Assembly (NCBI GenBank): GCA_029706075.1 | Contig: JAINUG010000049.1 | Span: 1,050,918-1,114,917 of the forward strand | Length of the DNA stretch: 64,000 nucleotides | Direction: 5' to 3' | Source: Aldrovandia affinis | Lineage: Eukaryota > Chordata > Actinopteri > Notacanthiformes > Halosauridae | In this document: piece by piece, positions 38,355 to 62,410 of the stretch | How positions within the stretch are numbered: the first letter of the stretch is position 1 | Layout: every line of letters starts with the position of its first letter | Translations under genes and position numbers: made by a program | The notes under the pieces: generated by a model | Database searches by the model: none | The model's input: the letters and a program-made list of their open reading frames with translations, nothing else | Told to the model about the DNA's origin: nothing

Positions 38355-39857
38355 ATGAATGTCTCCTCGACTCCTCCTAACATCTCTCATGCGGGCGGCC
38401 TCCCTGTTGACCTCCTGGGGGGTCACTCCGTTTTGGAGATCGTCGCAATAATCCTGATCACTGGGCCCCTTTCCCTGGTCACCATCATCGGCAACCTACT
38501 GGTCATGATTGCCTTCCGGGTTAACAGCCAGTTGCGCACCGTCAACAACTATTTCCTGTTGAGCCTGGCTGTGGCGGACCTGATCCTGGGAGCCATCTCA
38601 ATGAACCTGTACACCACCTACATCATCATGGGCCGATGGATCCTCGGGAACCTGGCCTGCGACATCTGGCTGGCCATCGACTACGTGGCCAGCAACGCCT
38701 CCGTCATGAACCTGCTGGTCATCAGCTTCGACCGCTTCTTCTCCGTCACCAGGCCGCTCACCTACCGGGCCAAGCGCACTCCCCGGCGCGCAGCCATTAT
38801 GATTGGCCTGGCCTGGGCGATCTCCTTCGTGCTGTGGGCGCCCGCCATCCTGTTCTGGCAGCACGTCGTCGGGAAGCGGACGGTGCCCAAGGACCAGTGC
38901 TCCATCCAGTTCCTCTCCCAGCCGATCATCACCTTCGGCACTGCCATCGCCGCCTTCTACCTCCCCGTCACCATCATGATCATCCTGTACTGGCGCGTCT
39001 ACCGGGAGACGGAGAACCGCACGCGGGAGCTGGCCGGGCTGCTGGGCTCGCCGGGGAGTGGAGGCGCCCCCCAGGTGTGCGGGCGACAGCCAGCCCCTTC
39101 CAGCAGCACCAAGAGCAGCAGCGGCAGCTCCGGGGACACGCAAGCGGAGAAATGCCCAGACGGAGAGGAGCGCTCTGTGCACGGCTGCTTCGCCCTCCAA
39201 CGGAAAATACCCAGACTGATGAGGGGGAGGGGGCAGGAGAAGAGGTCTTCGTCTCGCACCGATCGCAGTTACCTGAAGGCTAACAGCAACGGCAGCTGGA
39301 ATGTCGAGGAGGACGATGACTCCAGCTCCTCTTCTTCCACAGGGGAAGAGCCGGAGCCAGACGGGAGGGGGACAGGCAACGTGGCAGGAAAAGGCGGCCT
39401 TGAGAACTGCAGGGCCTCCAGGGCAAAAGACTCTGGAACCAACCAATCAGGTAGCCAGTCTTCGCTTGGCCGGGCCAAGCCATCATCTCCCAGCACCCCA
39501 AATAGGCCAAACCCCAAGAAGAGGCGAAACACATCCCTCATCAAGGAGAAGAAGGCTGCCAAGACGCTGAGTGCCATCCTGCTGGCCTTCATCCTGACCT
39601 GGACACCCTACAACATCATGGTGCTGGTGTCAACGTTCTGCTACCACTGTGTGCCCGACAAACTGTGGCAGCTGGGCTACTGGCTCTGCTACGTCAACAG
39701 CACGGTCAACCCCATGTGCTACGCCCTCTGCAACGAGTCCTTCCGGGTCACGTTCAAGATGCTGCTTCTCTGTCGCTGGGACAAGAGGAAGTGGCGCAGG
39801 CCCCACCACAATGTGCCTCCCTCCCTCGGCCCACACAAGTCCACCAGCACGGTCTGA
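38355..39857 (+). CDS. chrm1: Muscarinic acetylcholine receptor M1
   Basis: This complete intronless coding region of 500 aa encodes a seven-helix receptor for acetylcholine. M1 couples to Gq and phospholipase C at the plasma membrane. The start ATG is in good context (GCACCATGA), followed by N-glycosylation sites (NVS, NIS). The ligand-binding Asp is D109 ([10 protein letters not shown]), the extracellular cysteines are C102 and C182, helix 6 has WTPYN (416-420) and helix 7 has NPMCY (452-456). A long third intracellular loop (about 215-400) is rich in Ser and acidic residues. The loop starts ([14 protein letters not shown]) and ends ([14 protein letters not shown]) in M1/M3/M5 fashion, and [13 protein letters not shown] is most like M1. 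Oddly, the DRY motif reads DRF (126-128). It could be an M1 duplicate. Its neighbour dpf2 is on the opposite strand, tail to tail. Confidence 0.95.
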   Translation: MNVSSTPPNISHAGGLPVDLLGGHSVLEIVAIILITGPLSLVTIIGNLLVMIAFRVNSQLRTVNNYFLLSLAVADLILGAISMNLYTTYIIMGRWILGNLACDIWLAIDYVASNASVMNLLVISFDRFFSVTRPLTYRAKRTPRRAAIMIGLAWAISFVLWAPAILFWQHVVGKRTVPKDQCSIQFLSQPIITFGTAIAAFYLPVTIMIILYWRVYRETENRTRELAGLLGSPGSGGAPQVCGRQPAPSSSTKSSSGSSGDTQAEKCPDGEERSVHGCFALQRKIPRLMRGRGQEKRSSSRTDRSYLKANSNGSWNVEEDDDSSSSSSTGEEPEPDGRGTGNVAGKGGLENCRASRAKDSGTNQSGSQSSLGRAKPSSPSTPNRPNPKKRRNTSLIKEKKAAKTLSAILLAFILTWTPYNIMVLVSTFCYHCVPDKLWQLGYWLCYVNSTVNPMCYALCNESFRVTFKMLLLCRWDKRKWRRPHHNVPPSLGPHKSTSTV

Positions 39858-40352
39858 GACCCCTCACCCCCAAATCACACACACGTCCAATTCAATTGCC
39901 AAAGTTGTGATAGAAAACAGGTGAAACGCCATAGAATGGTGTAGTAAACCAGCAATGTTTTTACAGAAAATATATTTCTGTAAAAAGTTAAACCCACCGT
40001 ATTACCTGGCTTTGCCATGCTTTTTACCCCCCAGGCAAAGCGCTTCTTCAAGCACAACCACTTCTTCAAGGCACAATCAATTCAGTGTCAGACTTTTAAG
40101 AAGATAATATCATAAAATGATCTTGGTAATTTGTATACATATTTGTTCAGAACAGAGAGAGAAAACCTTTGCTCACACGTATTTAATAATAACAGCCATA
40201 TATTTGGTGTGTGCTGAGTGTCATTCGGGGCTCGGTAGTTAGTCATATATACATATCTGTGCCTGTGTCCAAGGAGCTTTGTGCTCCGTGTAGTGTGTGA
40301 GGAATAAAGTGGATTCAATGTTGTGGTTGACTTATAGAATGCAAGAAATAAA
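39858..40352 (+). terminator. chrm1: chrm1 3' UTR with candidate poly(A) signals
   Basis: AATAAA occurs at 40303-40308 and 40347-40352, and again near 40525, downstream of the stop codon on the sense strand. Which one is used cannot be told. Confidence 0.5.
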
Positions 40353-42870
40353 GTATGTGTATTTATTGTGACAAGGACATTTGGACAACTTTGAGCAAAT
40401 TATGAACAAAACGTACCCCACCTGCTGAGAAGTCAATGTGTAGACTTCCACCGGCCTGTCCAAAAGTGAAAACGTGTCTTGTTTGAACGCCCCCTCCTTC
40501 ATGTATGGACAATTACTGCCACATTCAATAAAAAAGCTGTGTAAGTCTAAACATTAAACATTAAAAATATGATTCACATATTACACATTAACTTATGAAT
40601 TTGTCATTTTAAGCTGTCCTGTTTGTCCAAATAAAACATTCTAGAAAACATTCCAGACCGTGGAAACATTTGATAAAGTAAAATGGATGCTCATCAAATG
40701 ATTCAAGAACCTTGCATGGGTTGAGTGGCTTGTTGGGGCTCCAGGTCTTCTGATGTTCAACAGTTGCTTTTGCAAATATTCTAAATGTGCCCGATTTGAA
40801 TTGATACCATTTCACACTCTGGTCAACCAGCACTTAAGAGGCCAGTAAGCACAACAAGCCATTTTTTTAAATGTACATTTTATCTATCTAATACATTTTT
40901 TCCCCAATTTGGAATGCCCAATAGTGTTCCTGCCCTCAGTCGGCACTGGCACGGTCCAAATTCGAAACCAGACCGCAGTGGCCCCATCCACACACTAGAA
41001 CAGTGCTTTAACAGGATGAGCGAACCCACAAAAATATACTTTAAATTATGTTAAATATGGTTCCAAAACCCCCTTTTTTCTCTCCCCCTTCTCACCAGTT
41101 GTTCCTGCCAGGAGCCGAGAATAGTTTTAGCCCTTTCCCTCCAGTCCTTCAATTACAGGATCTGATTAGTCGTTCAGAAGTAGAGAACCGTAAAATAAAC
41201 CCATAGTACATCTGGGAATTAGCATGCATTCATGGATGAGAGTGTGTGCTCTTTGAGAAGATGAGTTATTTCCCAAAGGACGATTGTCTATCATTATCGG
41301 CCATTACTACAGAGCATTGTTCTGAGCTAAAGATCCACAATTCTATCCGGATTAGAACTCTTAAACATGGCTCAAAGAGGTCTGCCACCATCAAATCCAG
41401 TGATTTAATTAAAAGTTGAATTATTCAACTACCTGGATATATTTAGCACTATATTTAAGTAAGATAGATACTGTATGTACAGAAGTCTTGCATTGGGGGG
41501 CAAAATGAATAAACAACCTCAATTGTAATACTGTTTCTCCCCCATATTACTTGATTAATATAGTTAGTGACAGCTTAATTGTGATACTGTAGAGAACGGA
41601 GCACGGTGGAAAAACAATTCCGAGGTCCCTTTTCATGTAAACTTTTATGAGAATTTGAGCCACCCTTCCAGGAAGCCGCTGTTTCAAGAATGTAGTCTCT
41701 GGCCCCTCTCCAGCAGCAGCAGCGAACGCCAGCGCGAAAGGCCTTTGTTTATGGCCCGTTTATTAATCCTGAGCACTGTTATGAATATCTCCACATGTGA
41801 GAACAGCAATGTGAATTCCAGCATTTTATTTTTTATCTATATTAGCTCTCGGCCTGTGCTAGTTCCATTTACGATTCACACGCTCTTAAATCTAATCGTG
41901 GCGTTTCTTTTCCAAAGCTAGGGATTCTTATTTTCTTGCATTGTGTTACAGGTACTGTTGCCATAAAATGGCTTGCACTTCATTAAATGTATACTGTATT
42001 GTTCATGGTACTTTTTTAGTAAATGTTAAATTGTGATTTATTTGGAAGTTGGTTTCTTTTTATAAGGAAAGACCATAACATACAGCTACAAAACGAAACA
42101 AAAAAACATGCTTTACACAATCATTTTGTTTTTGATGACCCTGGTTAATATCCAGCTTATATCAATCCTCATTATTGTATTATCACAAATTCCTTAATAT
42201 CCCTTGGTATTTTGGCTTCAAAGCAGCGGGTATCAGGATTAATCTGTATTCGATAACTTGGAAGATGCCCCTTTGTGTGTGCATATTAATAGAATACATG
42301 ACAATTCAACCCATACTTTTTTTCCAGTATTTCAATGGATATTTTTTCTAACGTTAAGTGTGTAGTTTGAAGTTTTAAAACATGACAGAAATACACACAT
42401 TGCAAAGTGGCTGTAGTCCAATATTCTTAATTCTCCAAAACTAAAAAAAAAAGTAATAAAATGCATTTCAACCCCAGTATTCCACAGCAATTGTGATATG
42501 CCAAGGTTTATTTATTTATTATTCATTAGTCCTTACCCTAAGATATAATCTTTAAAGTGAAAAAACCAAAAAAGTTACAAATTACTAAAGGCTACATTCG
42601 GTGCCAAAGTTTTATTCACTTTAAAAAAGGACAAAAAATGTTTTACTGTACATGTACCATAAAACAGACAGGCCATGGTAACACAAATACAGGTCCTCAA
42701 AAAAGTATAACCTATTAAAACTTATAACACTTATGAAATAAAATAATAACCAAATAGCATGTTTCTAAAATACAAAAGTTAAGCTTGAGTTTTGTTTTAG
42801 TAGAAATGCTTAGTTGAATATTGTTAAAACTTGATTAACTAAATTATAGTACAGACATCTCAAAACCTTT
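40353..42870. other. chrm1-dpf2 intergenic region
   Basis: No gene was seen. A SINE-B fragment lies at 40880-41010. A mixed-composition patch at 41640-41935 might be conserved non-coding DNA. The rest is AT-rich. Confidence 0.45.
40880..41010 (-). repeat. SINE-like fragment (family B)
   Basis: AATTTGGAATGCCCAATAGT, CAAATTCGAAACCAGACC and CATCCACACACTAGAACAGT match in order the repeat at 62080-62410, also reversed. A tRNA-like B box (GGTTTCGAATTTG on the minus strand) is visible. Confidence 0.6.
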
Positions 42871-45420
42871 CACATCCCCACAATAGACTGAAATTGAAAG
42901 CAAATTAAAAATCGGGTGTGTGGCTCACATGCAGTTGATTGCATTAAACACCTAATTGGACTGATCACAGTAGTAGAACTGCGGATTGCCATCCGTCTTG
43001 TCTGAAGCTCTGATGTTTCTTCTGAAATACTGTTAATGACCTTGAGGTGCACTTGACTAAGACAAGTCAACAGTGCTACGAGACGAAGGAAGTGAACATA
43101 ACCAGATTTAAGTGAGGATCCACTCTTCCTCACCCATGGAGATTCTTATCTTATGAGGAAGCTACTATGCTTTATTTTGTGATTCTCAGTTGTGCGTCTA
43201 CATTAATATTAATGTCCACTACGAACATTGATATGTGAGGTTTGTGAGAACAAATGTTATTAATATAACAATGGTAAATACTGTGTATATGACGATTAAA
43301 AAAAAAGATTAAAAAACCTCCAACTATAAAGAGTCCAATAACAGAAGCATGACACTAGAAAAAGTATTCTTAAATCCATCCCACACCCTGAGCAGGCATT
43401 TCACAATTTGTGCAGTTCCGTTAGGTCTCTGCCCCTAGATTCCTGCCACTGCCATTGAAAATATTCATCTAAGCCAACATCTGTGGCAATACTACAACGC
43501 TTGTTTCTCAGTTGCAACCTTTTACGGTCGTGAAAATAAAACATGACACTTTTTGAGATGGAGGAGTTCAGCGTAAGAGGAGTCAGCCTGACCGATAACT
43601 GGAATCCTTTTGTGATTTCACTCTGACACAGAATGGTGACCATGGACCAACTCTGCCCTCTACAGGATAGGCTGTGGAGGTACAGGGCTTCAGTTAAAAA
43701 AAATTAAAAAACATCTTTGCTCTAGTGTTCATTTTGCTCCTCAAATGCCTGCACTGTAAGCCCGATGCCACCTAATGTGGCACCTTTCGAAGCTTTGAGA
43801 CATTTCCTTCTTCAAAAAAGCACTCTCGAAAAGATATTTTTAAATATAAGGAATGATATTGACCGGTGTTGCAAACATTGATTCTGGTTGCAGACTTACT
43901 TATAAAATGTTTGATATCCACATTCCCCTACAAAAGGTATGGTCAAAAAACATGTAAAAAACAAACAAAACAACAAAAAAGACGTGTAAACCTTTACAGA
44001 AATGTGTAACATCTAACAGCCCTGGTTTCGGACAGACAGCCTCATGTGCCAGCATAAGAACTCAAGCACGACCTGAAAACATGCTCAGCGTGACGGCATC
44101 CTGCTCAGAAGCTGCTCCAGCGGTTTGCCTCTGAGCCAGACGGGTGCAGATGGGGAGTCAAACGTGTTGAGGAACCCAGTCACTGCTCCGTCTCAAGGTC
44201 TGAATCAGGGGTTAATAGACCAACCTAAAGCCCTGAGAAGCTGGAAAGGAGTCAGACGCCACAAGAAATAATGACAGGGGACCGAATCGACTCCAACACA
44301 GTGCAGGAAAGAACAATCCTGCCAGTGGAAAGGCCTGGGCAGGACCGAGGGCAGGACCGAGGGCAGGACCTTTTTCTACCCCTCAATCGGTTGACTCAGA
44401 CACTTTCTGATTCCTGAAAACGGCCAACAGATTCCCCACTGCCAACTTAGGTCAGGATACCTGTTCTATTCAATCAGTTCTGTATTCTGAACTTTGATAT
44501 ATGATTAACACAATCGCCAGAACGGTGTTGAAAGCACAGCAGTGACGAGAGGAACCGGAGCAGTCCGATACCTTCGAACCCGTGCCGTGGGCACCCTTCA
44601 GAACACACGACCACTTTTCCATAGAAAAAGACCACCGACTGACAAACGCTCTGTCATTTCACATTTTTAAAACTATTTCACACCAATATGTCCTTACAAA
44701 TATAGAAATATACAAAACATTTACTGCTCTCTTCACAAACAAGCACTGGCATGCCGATCGACTCCAACTAATACAGTCTTGTACACACAACTGGCATCTT
44801 TCATAGATGAATGAAAAGAAAGACTCGTGTAAGTAGCATGCAACTGTGGCAAGGTGATCATTTTTACCATTCAGAAACGGGATGCTTTGTTATGGCCACG
44901 GAGGTCCCCTGTGCTGAGGAGACTGAAAGTGGCGCTGCTCAGATTTCCTCTGCTGGAGCAGTGCTTTTCAGGAGGCGAAGAGAGTTCGCAGTTATGAGAG
45001 AAGAAAACAGCCGTTCGGGGACCTTCAGGTTTGCTTCGGCAAAATGGACATATGCCTACATAATAAAAACCAATCGTACAAACTGAATATTGACAGAACA
45101 AGTACATACCAGAACCTTTCGAGTTGGACGGATGAAGAGGAACACAAAGAGCCATGGGGTCATTTATGTTTTTGAATCTTTTAACAGTCATAGCGAGCAC
45201 AAACCCGAAAAGGGGGATGTGGGGGGATGGAGAAGCTCTGAAAAGACTGTGGAGTTTGGGGTGCACATCCACCCCAGTCCTGATCCAGGATGGGGTAACG
45301 TGGCTTCCCTCTGTGGTGGCCCCCTGCATGTCCCTTTGGCCCGGCCCCCCCTCACCTGTGCAGGGACTGAAGGGGAGTGGTCTCAGGGCCTGGCGGATTG
45401 GGGGGCGCAGGGGGAGCTCA
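42871..45420 (-). other. dpf2: Probable dpf2 3' UTR and flank
   Basis: The sequence is downstream of the dpf2 stop on the minus strand. Minus-strand AATAAA signals (TTTATT on plus) occur at 43171-43176 and near 42611, giving a possible 3' UTR of 2.2-2.8 kb. No other gene was seen. Confidence 0.4.
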
Positions 45421-57946
<12,526 letters not shown>

Positions 57947-57949
57947 CTT

Positions 57950-58389
57950 CACTCGCCTACACTTCACGGGAGATTTCCTCGTGTTTGTGCGCAGCCGTCA
58001 AGGTCCTGCTCTTGCGCTCCATAAACGAAGCTGTACTGATATTCGATTGTCGATCATTTTCATTGCAGGCAGTGGGTGGGTCTCAGCGGTTCACTCCTAT
58101 TTTAAAGAATTGTTTGTTTTATGCCCTTGGACATTGATCAAAATGTTTTAGTTCTAGTTTTAATTTTAGTTCTGCATCCTAAAAACATTACATTACACTC
58201 TAGAACACTTCACATGAGTCATCAGGATTCTTCCCAGCCAGAATGTCTGAAATGTATTATTTTATATATTGTTTTTGTTCTATCATTCTCTTCCTCGTTT
58301 GCCCTGTGCTACCTCCTTGTTAAACTGTTGACAGCATTGCTCAATGTCACTCAGATTTGGCACACTTAGGGTTCATAACTCATGAATGT
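57950..58389. other. Region upstream of dpf2
   Basis: It presumably contains the dpf2 promoter and 5' UTR. The first 120 bases have several CpGs; the rest is AT-rich. No TATA box is obvious on the minus strand. Confidence 0.45.
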
Positions 58390-59105
58390 GTAAACTATTC
58401 CCTTGAGGGCCAAGGCAATAAGAACATAAGAGTACATAATGATGAGAACAGACCATTTGGCCCATCCAGGCAAAAAATATGCAGTACTGCATCAAGCCTG
58501 GACTTGAATATCCCAAGTGTGTCTGCCTCCACTACATGACCTGACAAGTTCCACACACTGGGAACTCTCTGTGAAAAGAACTCTCTAAAAAAAATATTTC
58601 CTAAAATGTACCATTAACTAATTTTCATCTGTGCCCTCTTGTTCTGAACTCTGAACTGAACTCAACCTTTCAAAAATATAATCAGTCAAATCTCCCCCTT
58701 AGTCTCCTTTTGCTAAACTTGAATAGATTAAGCGTCTTAAGTCTTTCCTTGTAACTTTTACCTTTCCTACCAGGTACCAATTTAATTACCATTCTTTAGA
58801 CTTTTTCAAGAGCTTATATACCTTTCTTGTTCTGTGGTGCCCAGAAAAGCACACAGTAGTCTAAGTGAGGTCTGACAAAGGCATTATATAACATCAATAT
58901 AACCTCCTTTGATTTATACTCAGTACTTTTGCTTTATATCCTAGCATCCTGTTGGCCCTTTTTAATGCTACAGCACACTGCTTAGATGCGGATAGACTTT
59001 GATCAACTACAACTCCCAAGACTTTTTCAAACTGAACCCATCCTACTTTTTCTCCTCCCATAAAATACACACATAACTTTATATTCAGCAATGTTGAATG
59101 TCATC
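58390..59105 (-). mobile_element. CR1-like LINE 3' fragment
   Basis: The minus strand at 59091-58894 encodes FEKVLGVVVDQSLSASKQCA, then [13 protein letters not shown], typical of the C-terminal part of a non-LTR reverse transcriptase. Further down, broken frames read PSVWNLSGHVVEADTLGIFK and SRLDAVLHIF, then GPNGLFSS near the 3' end. The 5' part of the element is missing. Confidence 0.8.
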
Positions 59106-59532
59106 TCTTCTTTTGTCTCAAAATCTCCTGTAAAGATTTATTCATTCACTGTGGAGACAGCTTTTTCATCTTATTTTTCCTTCATTTTGGGATAAATTTA
59201 CACTGTGCATCAAGAATAACCCTTTTAAATGTACATTTGTATCCACTTCATAAGACCGACCTTGGAACTGTGCCATCACCCACACCCACCTGCAGGTTTA
59301 TCTGCACCTTGCAGTCCTCCTGTATCACCTGAATATGCCCCTACTCTGATTTTCCCCAACATGGGCATACTCATTCCCACATCTGGCCCCCCAGTGGTGG
59401 ATTGAACAGGGTCAGGACAGCGGAGCCACGGGCCACCATCTGTCACCATATAACAAGTTCTGGAGAGCCATACCTGGAGCTACCCTGAAAACTCTTGAAT
59501 TAAGTTTTTAGTCAGGTTTTCTTTGTCAGGTA
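59106..59532. other. Intergenic, no gene recognised
   Basis: About 430 bases; nothing recognised. Confidence 0.4.
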
Positions 59533-59915
59533 CAATGGGGGAAATAAGTATTGAACACATCAACATTTTGTCCAGTAAATGTATTTCCAATGAGCCTATT
59601 AAAGTGAAATTTGCACCAGACTTTGGTATTAACTCAAAAAATCCAGACAAAAAATCTAAACATTAAAGTCCATATGTAAATAATGTTATGTGTAATAAAG
59701 TGGAATGAAACAGGAAAAAAGTATTGAACACACTAAGAAAAAGCAGTACACCACAGCAAGGAAGGGAAGGAACCAGCTGAAAACCATAACTAATTAGGAG
59801 GCAACTCTACCTCAAATCTGTGCTAATTAATGTCAGCTGGGTTAGAATATATTGATGGGCTATAAAAGGTTTTTTTTTGTTTGTTACCAAGGTGCCACAC
59901 AAGAAACATCTAATG

Positions 59916-60957
59916 ATGGGTAAAAGCAAAGAGCTCTCTCAAGACCTTCGCAACCAGATTGTTGCAAAACATGAAAATGGAATTGGCTACAAACGTATTT
60001 CACAACTTCTGAGTCTTCCAGTAAGCACCATAGGGGGCATTATCCGCAAGAAGTGGAAGCAACATCACTCCACCATCAACCGGCCACGCACAGGAGCTCC
60101 TCGCAAGATTTCTGATCAATGGATGGATGGATGGATGGGAGTCAGAAGGATACTTAGAAGAGTAGCCAAAGAGCCAAGGACCACTAGGAAAGAGCTCCAG
60201 AAAGACTTAGAGGCAGCAGGTACAACTGTGACAGAAAGAACAGTAGGCAATGCACTCCACCGCCATGGCCTCTGTGCACGCTCAGCCCGCAAGACTCCAC
60301 TACTGAAAAAAACACATGTTGAAGCTCGTTTAAAGTTTGCCAAACAACATTTGGACAAGCCAGTGAACTACTGGGAGCATGTACTCTGGTCAGATGAGAC
60401 CAAAATTGAACTTTTGGCTGTCACACAACACACCATGTTTGGAGGAGAAATGGCACTGCACATCACCCAAATAACACTATACCAACAGTGAAGTTTGGAG
60501 GTGGAAGTATCATGATGTGGGGCTGTTTCCTCTCGTGGTACTGGCAGACTTCATATCATTGAAGGAACATGAATGGAGCCATGTACAGAGAGATTCTTGA
60601 GATGAACCTGCTGCCATCCACCAGGATGCTGAGGATGAGACGTGGGTGGACCTTCCAGCAGGACAACGATCCAAAGCATACAGCAAAGGAAACTCGCAAT
60701 TGGTTTCAGAGAAAGAAAATCAACTTGTTGGAATGGCCCAGTCAATCACCTGACTTAAACCCAATTGAACATTTGTGGAAGCATCTGAAGATCCAGATTC
60801 ACAAGAGGGCCCCCCGCAATCTTCAAGATTTAAAGATAATCTGTGTAGAGGAATGGGCCAAAATCACACCTGAATACTGCGGGCGATTAGTTACTTCATA
60901 CAGAAAGCGCCTTGAAGCTGTCATTACAAACAAAGGCTTCTCCACTAAGTATTGAAT
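59916..60957 (+). pseudogene. Tc1 transposase, frameshifted
   Basis: The start is ATG at 59916 ([20 protein letters not shown]), with two helix-turn-helix regions, then [10 protein letters not shown] (first catalytic Asp) at about 60375-60410. The frame fails after about 60430 and stops at 60491. It shifts again near 60520-60570 and then runs open from 60569 to the stop at 60955 with [13 protein letters not shown] (second Asp) and [20 protein letters not shown] (Glu). Tc1 transposases move DNA by cut and paste at TA sites. At least two frame changes make this copy inactive, though all three catalytic acids remain. A GGAT repeat at 60121-60137 is inserted in frame. Confidence 0.9.
60121..60137. 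repeat. (GGAT)4 insertion inside the transposase
   Basis: Four GGAT units encode MDGWMG in a position where related Tc1 transposases run directly from the linker into the GVRRILRR region. The reading frame is kept. Confidence 0.75.
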
Positions 60958-61338
60958 TCATTTCAGTTAGTGTGTTTAATACTTTTTTCCTATGTCATTC
61001 CACTTTATTACACATAACTTTATTTACATATGGACTTTAATGTTTAGATTTTTTGTCTGGATTTCTTGAGTTAATACCAAAGTTTGGTGCAAATTTAACT
61101 TGAATGGCCTCATTGGAAATGCATTTACTGGGAAAAATGTTGATGTGTTCAATACTTATTTCCCCCATTGTATTATTTGTACTGTTGATAGATTTTGATA
61201 TATGTCTTTTATATAGTTATTATCAGTACCAGTATTAGTCAGCTAGTAATTGGAGAGTCTTTACATTATTTACAGTATCTTTAAGATTTTATCTTGGTAC
61301 TGCTACTGAATGTATATCCTCCAGTTCTGTTCTGTAAA

Positions 61339-61697
61339 GAAATGTAACATTTAGTTTCAAATTTTTCCCATTTTTCTCCCAATTGTACCTTATTTCTAAT
61401 TCAACTATCCCTTCCCTCATACTATGAGCTTGCCGCGGCAAATTTGGCATCAGGAGTGACAAAGACGCCAAATCACCTCCTCCGAGATGGAGCTCCCCAA
61501 GCTGTCGACGGTAACTCTGATACACAGAGAGCCACTTTTGCATGCGTCAAGCTCCTGCCAGCTTCTGTCCCCCTCCTCTGTGGCGGACAGCCAATTGCCA
61601 CCCCCAAAGCTGGGCCAGGGACTGAACCCTGGCCGCAGTGGGCAACTTTCACTCTGGGCAAGTGCCTATACCGTTACGCCACCCAGGGGCCTAGAGG
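61339..61697 (-). repeat. tRNA-derived SINE (family A), copy 5
   Basis: Reversed copy: tail CCCAATTGTACCTTATTTCT, core GGACAGCCAATTGCCACCCC, head end CCGTTACGCCACCCAGGGGC. TCTGTAAA occurs at 61331-61338 and 61698-61705 as a possible target duplication. Confidence 0.82.
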
Positions 61698-61705
61698 TCT
61701 GTAAA

Positions 61706-62079
61706 TTGCCCTGGGCAAAACATAAATTGGGACTTTGTGGCCAACTTGGTTACTATTATGCATTTCCCAGAGCAATCCAGCAGATAGCAGTGTTGACTAG
61801 GTTTGAATGTTTTTGTCAAAGATCAAACACCCACATTGAATCTAATAGCAAAAGACTGTCCTTAAATGTGAAAATTAAATTAAGCAAATGGATTAAAGAA
61901 ACCTAAGTTTGCTTTAAGTTTTTAAAAATTCCCTTTTCAAAGGGATATAATGCTGATATAATGAATATGGGGAGTGAATTATGCCTAACTTTCATAAAAA
62001 ACAAAAGAATTTCTTTACCTCACTTTTTTTTTTTTACTTTACCAACAATTTTCCCAATTGTATTTGTAAGCTAAGCTCA
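61706..62079. other. Intergenic, no gene recognised
   Basis: AT-rich; a poly-T run lies at 62027-62036. Confidence 0.4.
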
Positions 62080-62410
62080 TTATTGCAACCCCCATCTGTC
62101 AATTCAGTCCCCTCCAAAGCATATTATTTCAGCCTATTCTTTTTTACTCCACAGTCCACCAGTTCAGCTTGCACACACGTTGAGTTGGAGAAGAAGACTT
62201 CATACGCTGCTTGTGCAGGCAGGATGTGGGCGCCCGGTTGACCAGAGGGTGTCGCTGGTGCGTGATGAGACAAGGACATCCCGCCGACTGAAATCCCTCC
62301 CCTCCCTGAGCGACACTACAGCCAATTATGCAACAGTGGCAGTCAGCGCTGGCGTGGTCAGGATTTGACACCGGACTGTGGGGCCCATCCACACCTTAGA
62401 ACAGTCAAAA
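62080..62410 (-). repeat. SINE-like repeat (family B)
   Basis: In reverse orientation the head reads CTGTTCTAAGGTGTGGATGG, then GGTGTCAAATCCTGACCACG (B-box-like), with core CATAATTGGCTGTAGTGTCG. The fragment at 40880-41010 is a second copy. Confidence 0.65.

Larger units (their letters stand above)
59533..61170 (+). mobile_element. Full-length Tc1/mariner element with broken transposase gene
   Basis: The ends CAATGGGGGAAATAAGTATT and, reverse complemented, the same 20 bases form terminal inverted repeats extending about 60 bp, each flanked by TA. The length is 1638 bases. A TATA-like CTATAAAAGG lies about 55 bases before the transposase start. This is the most complete transposon in the window. 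Confidence 0.95.

Noticed and set aside
38598..39446. 282-codon open frame antisense to chrm1
   Set aside because: It is a by-product of the GC-rich, third-position-biased receptor coding sequence; it has no domain and lies wholly inside the sense gene.
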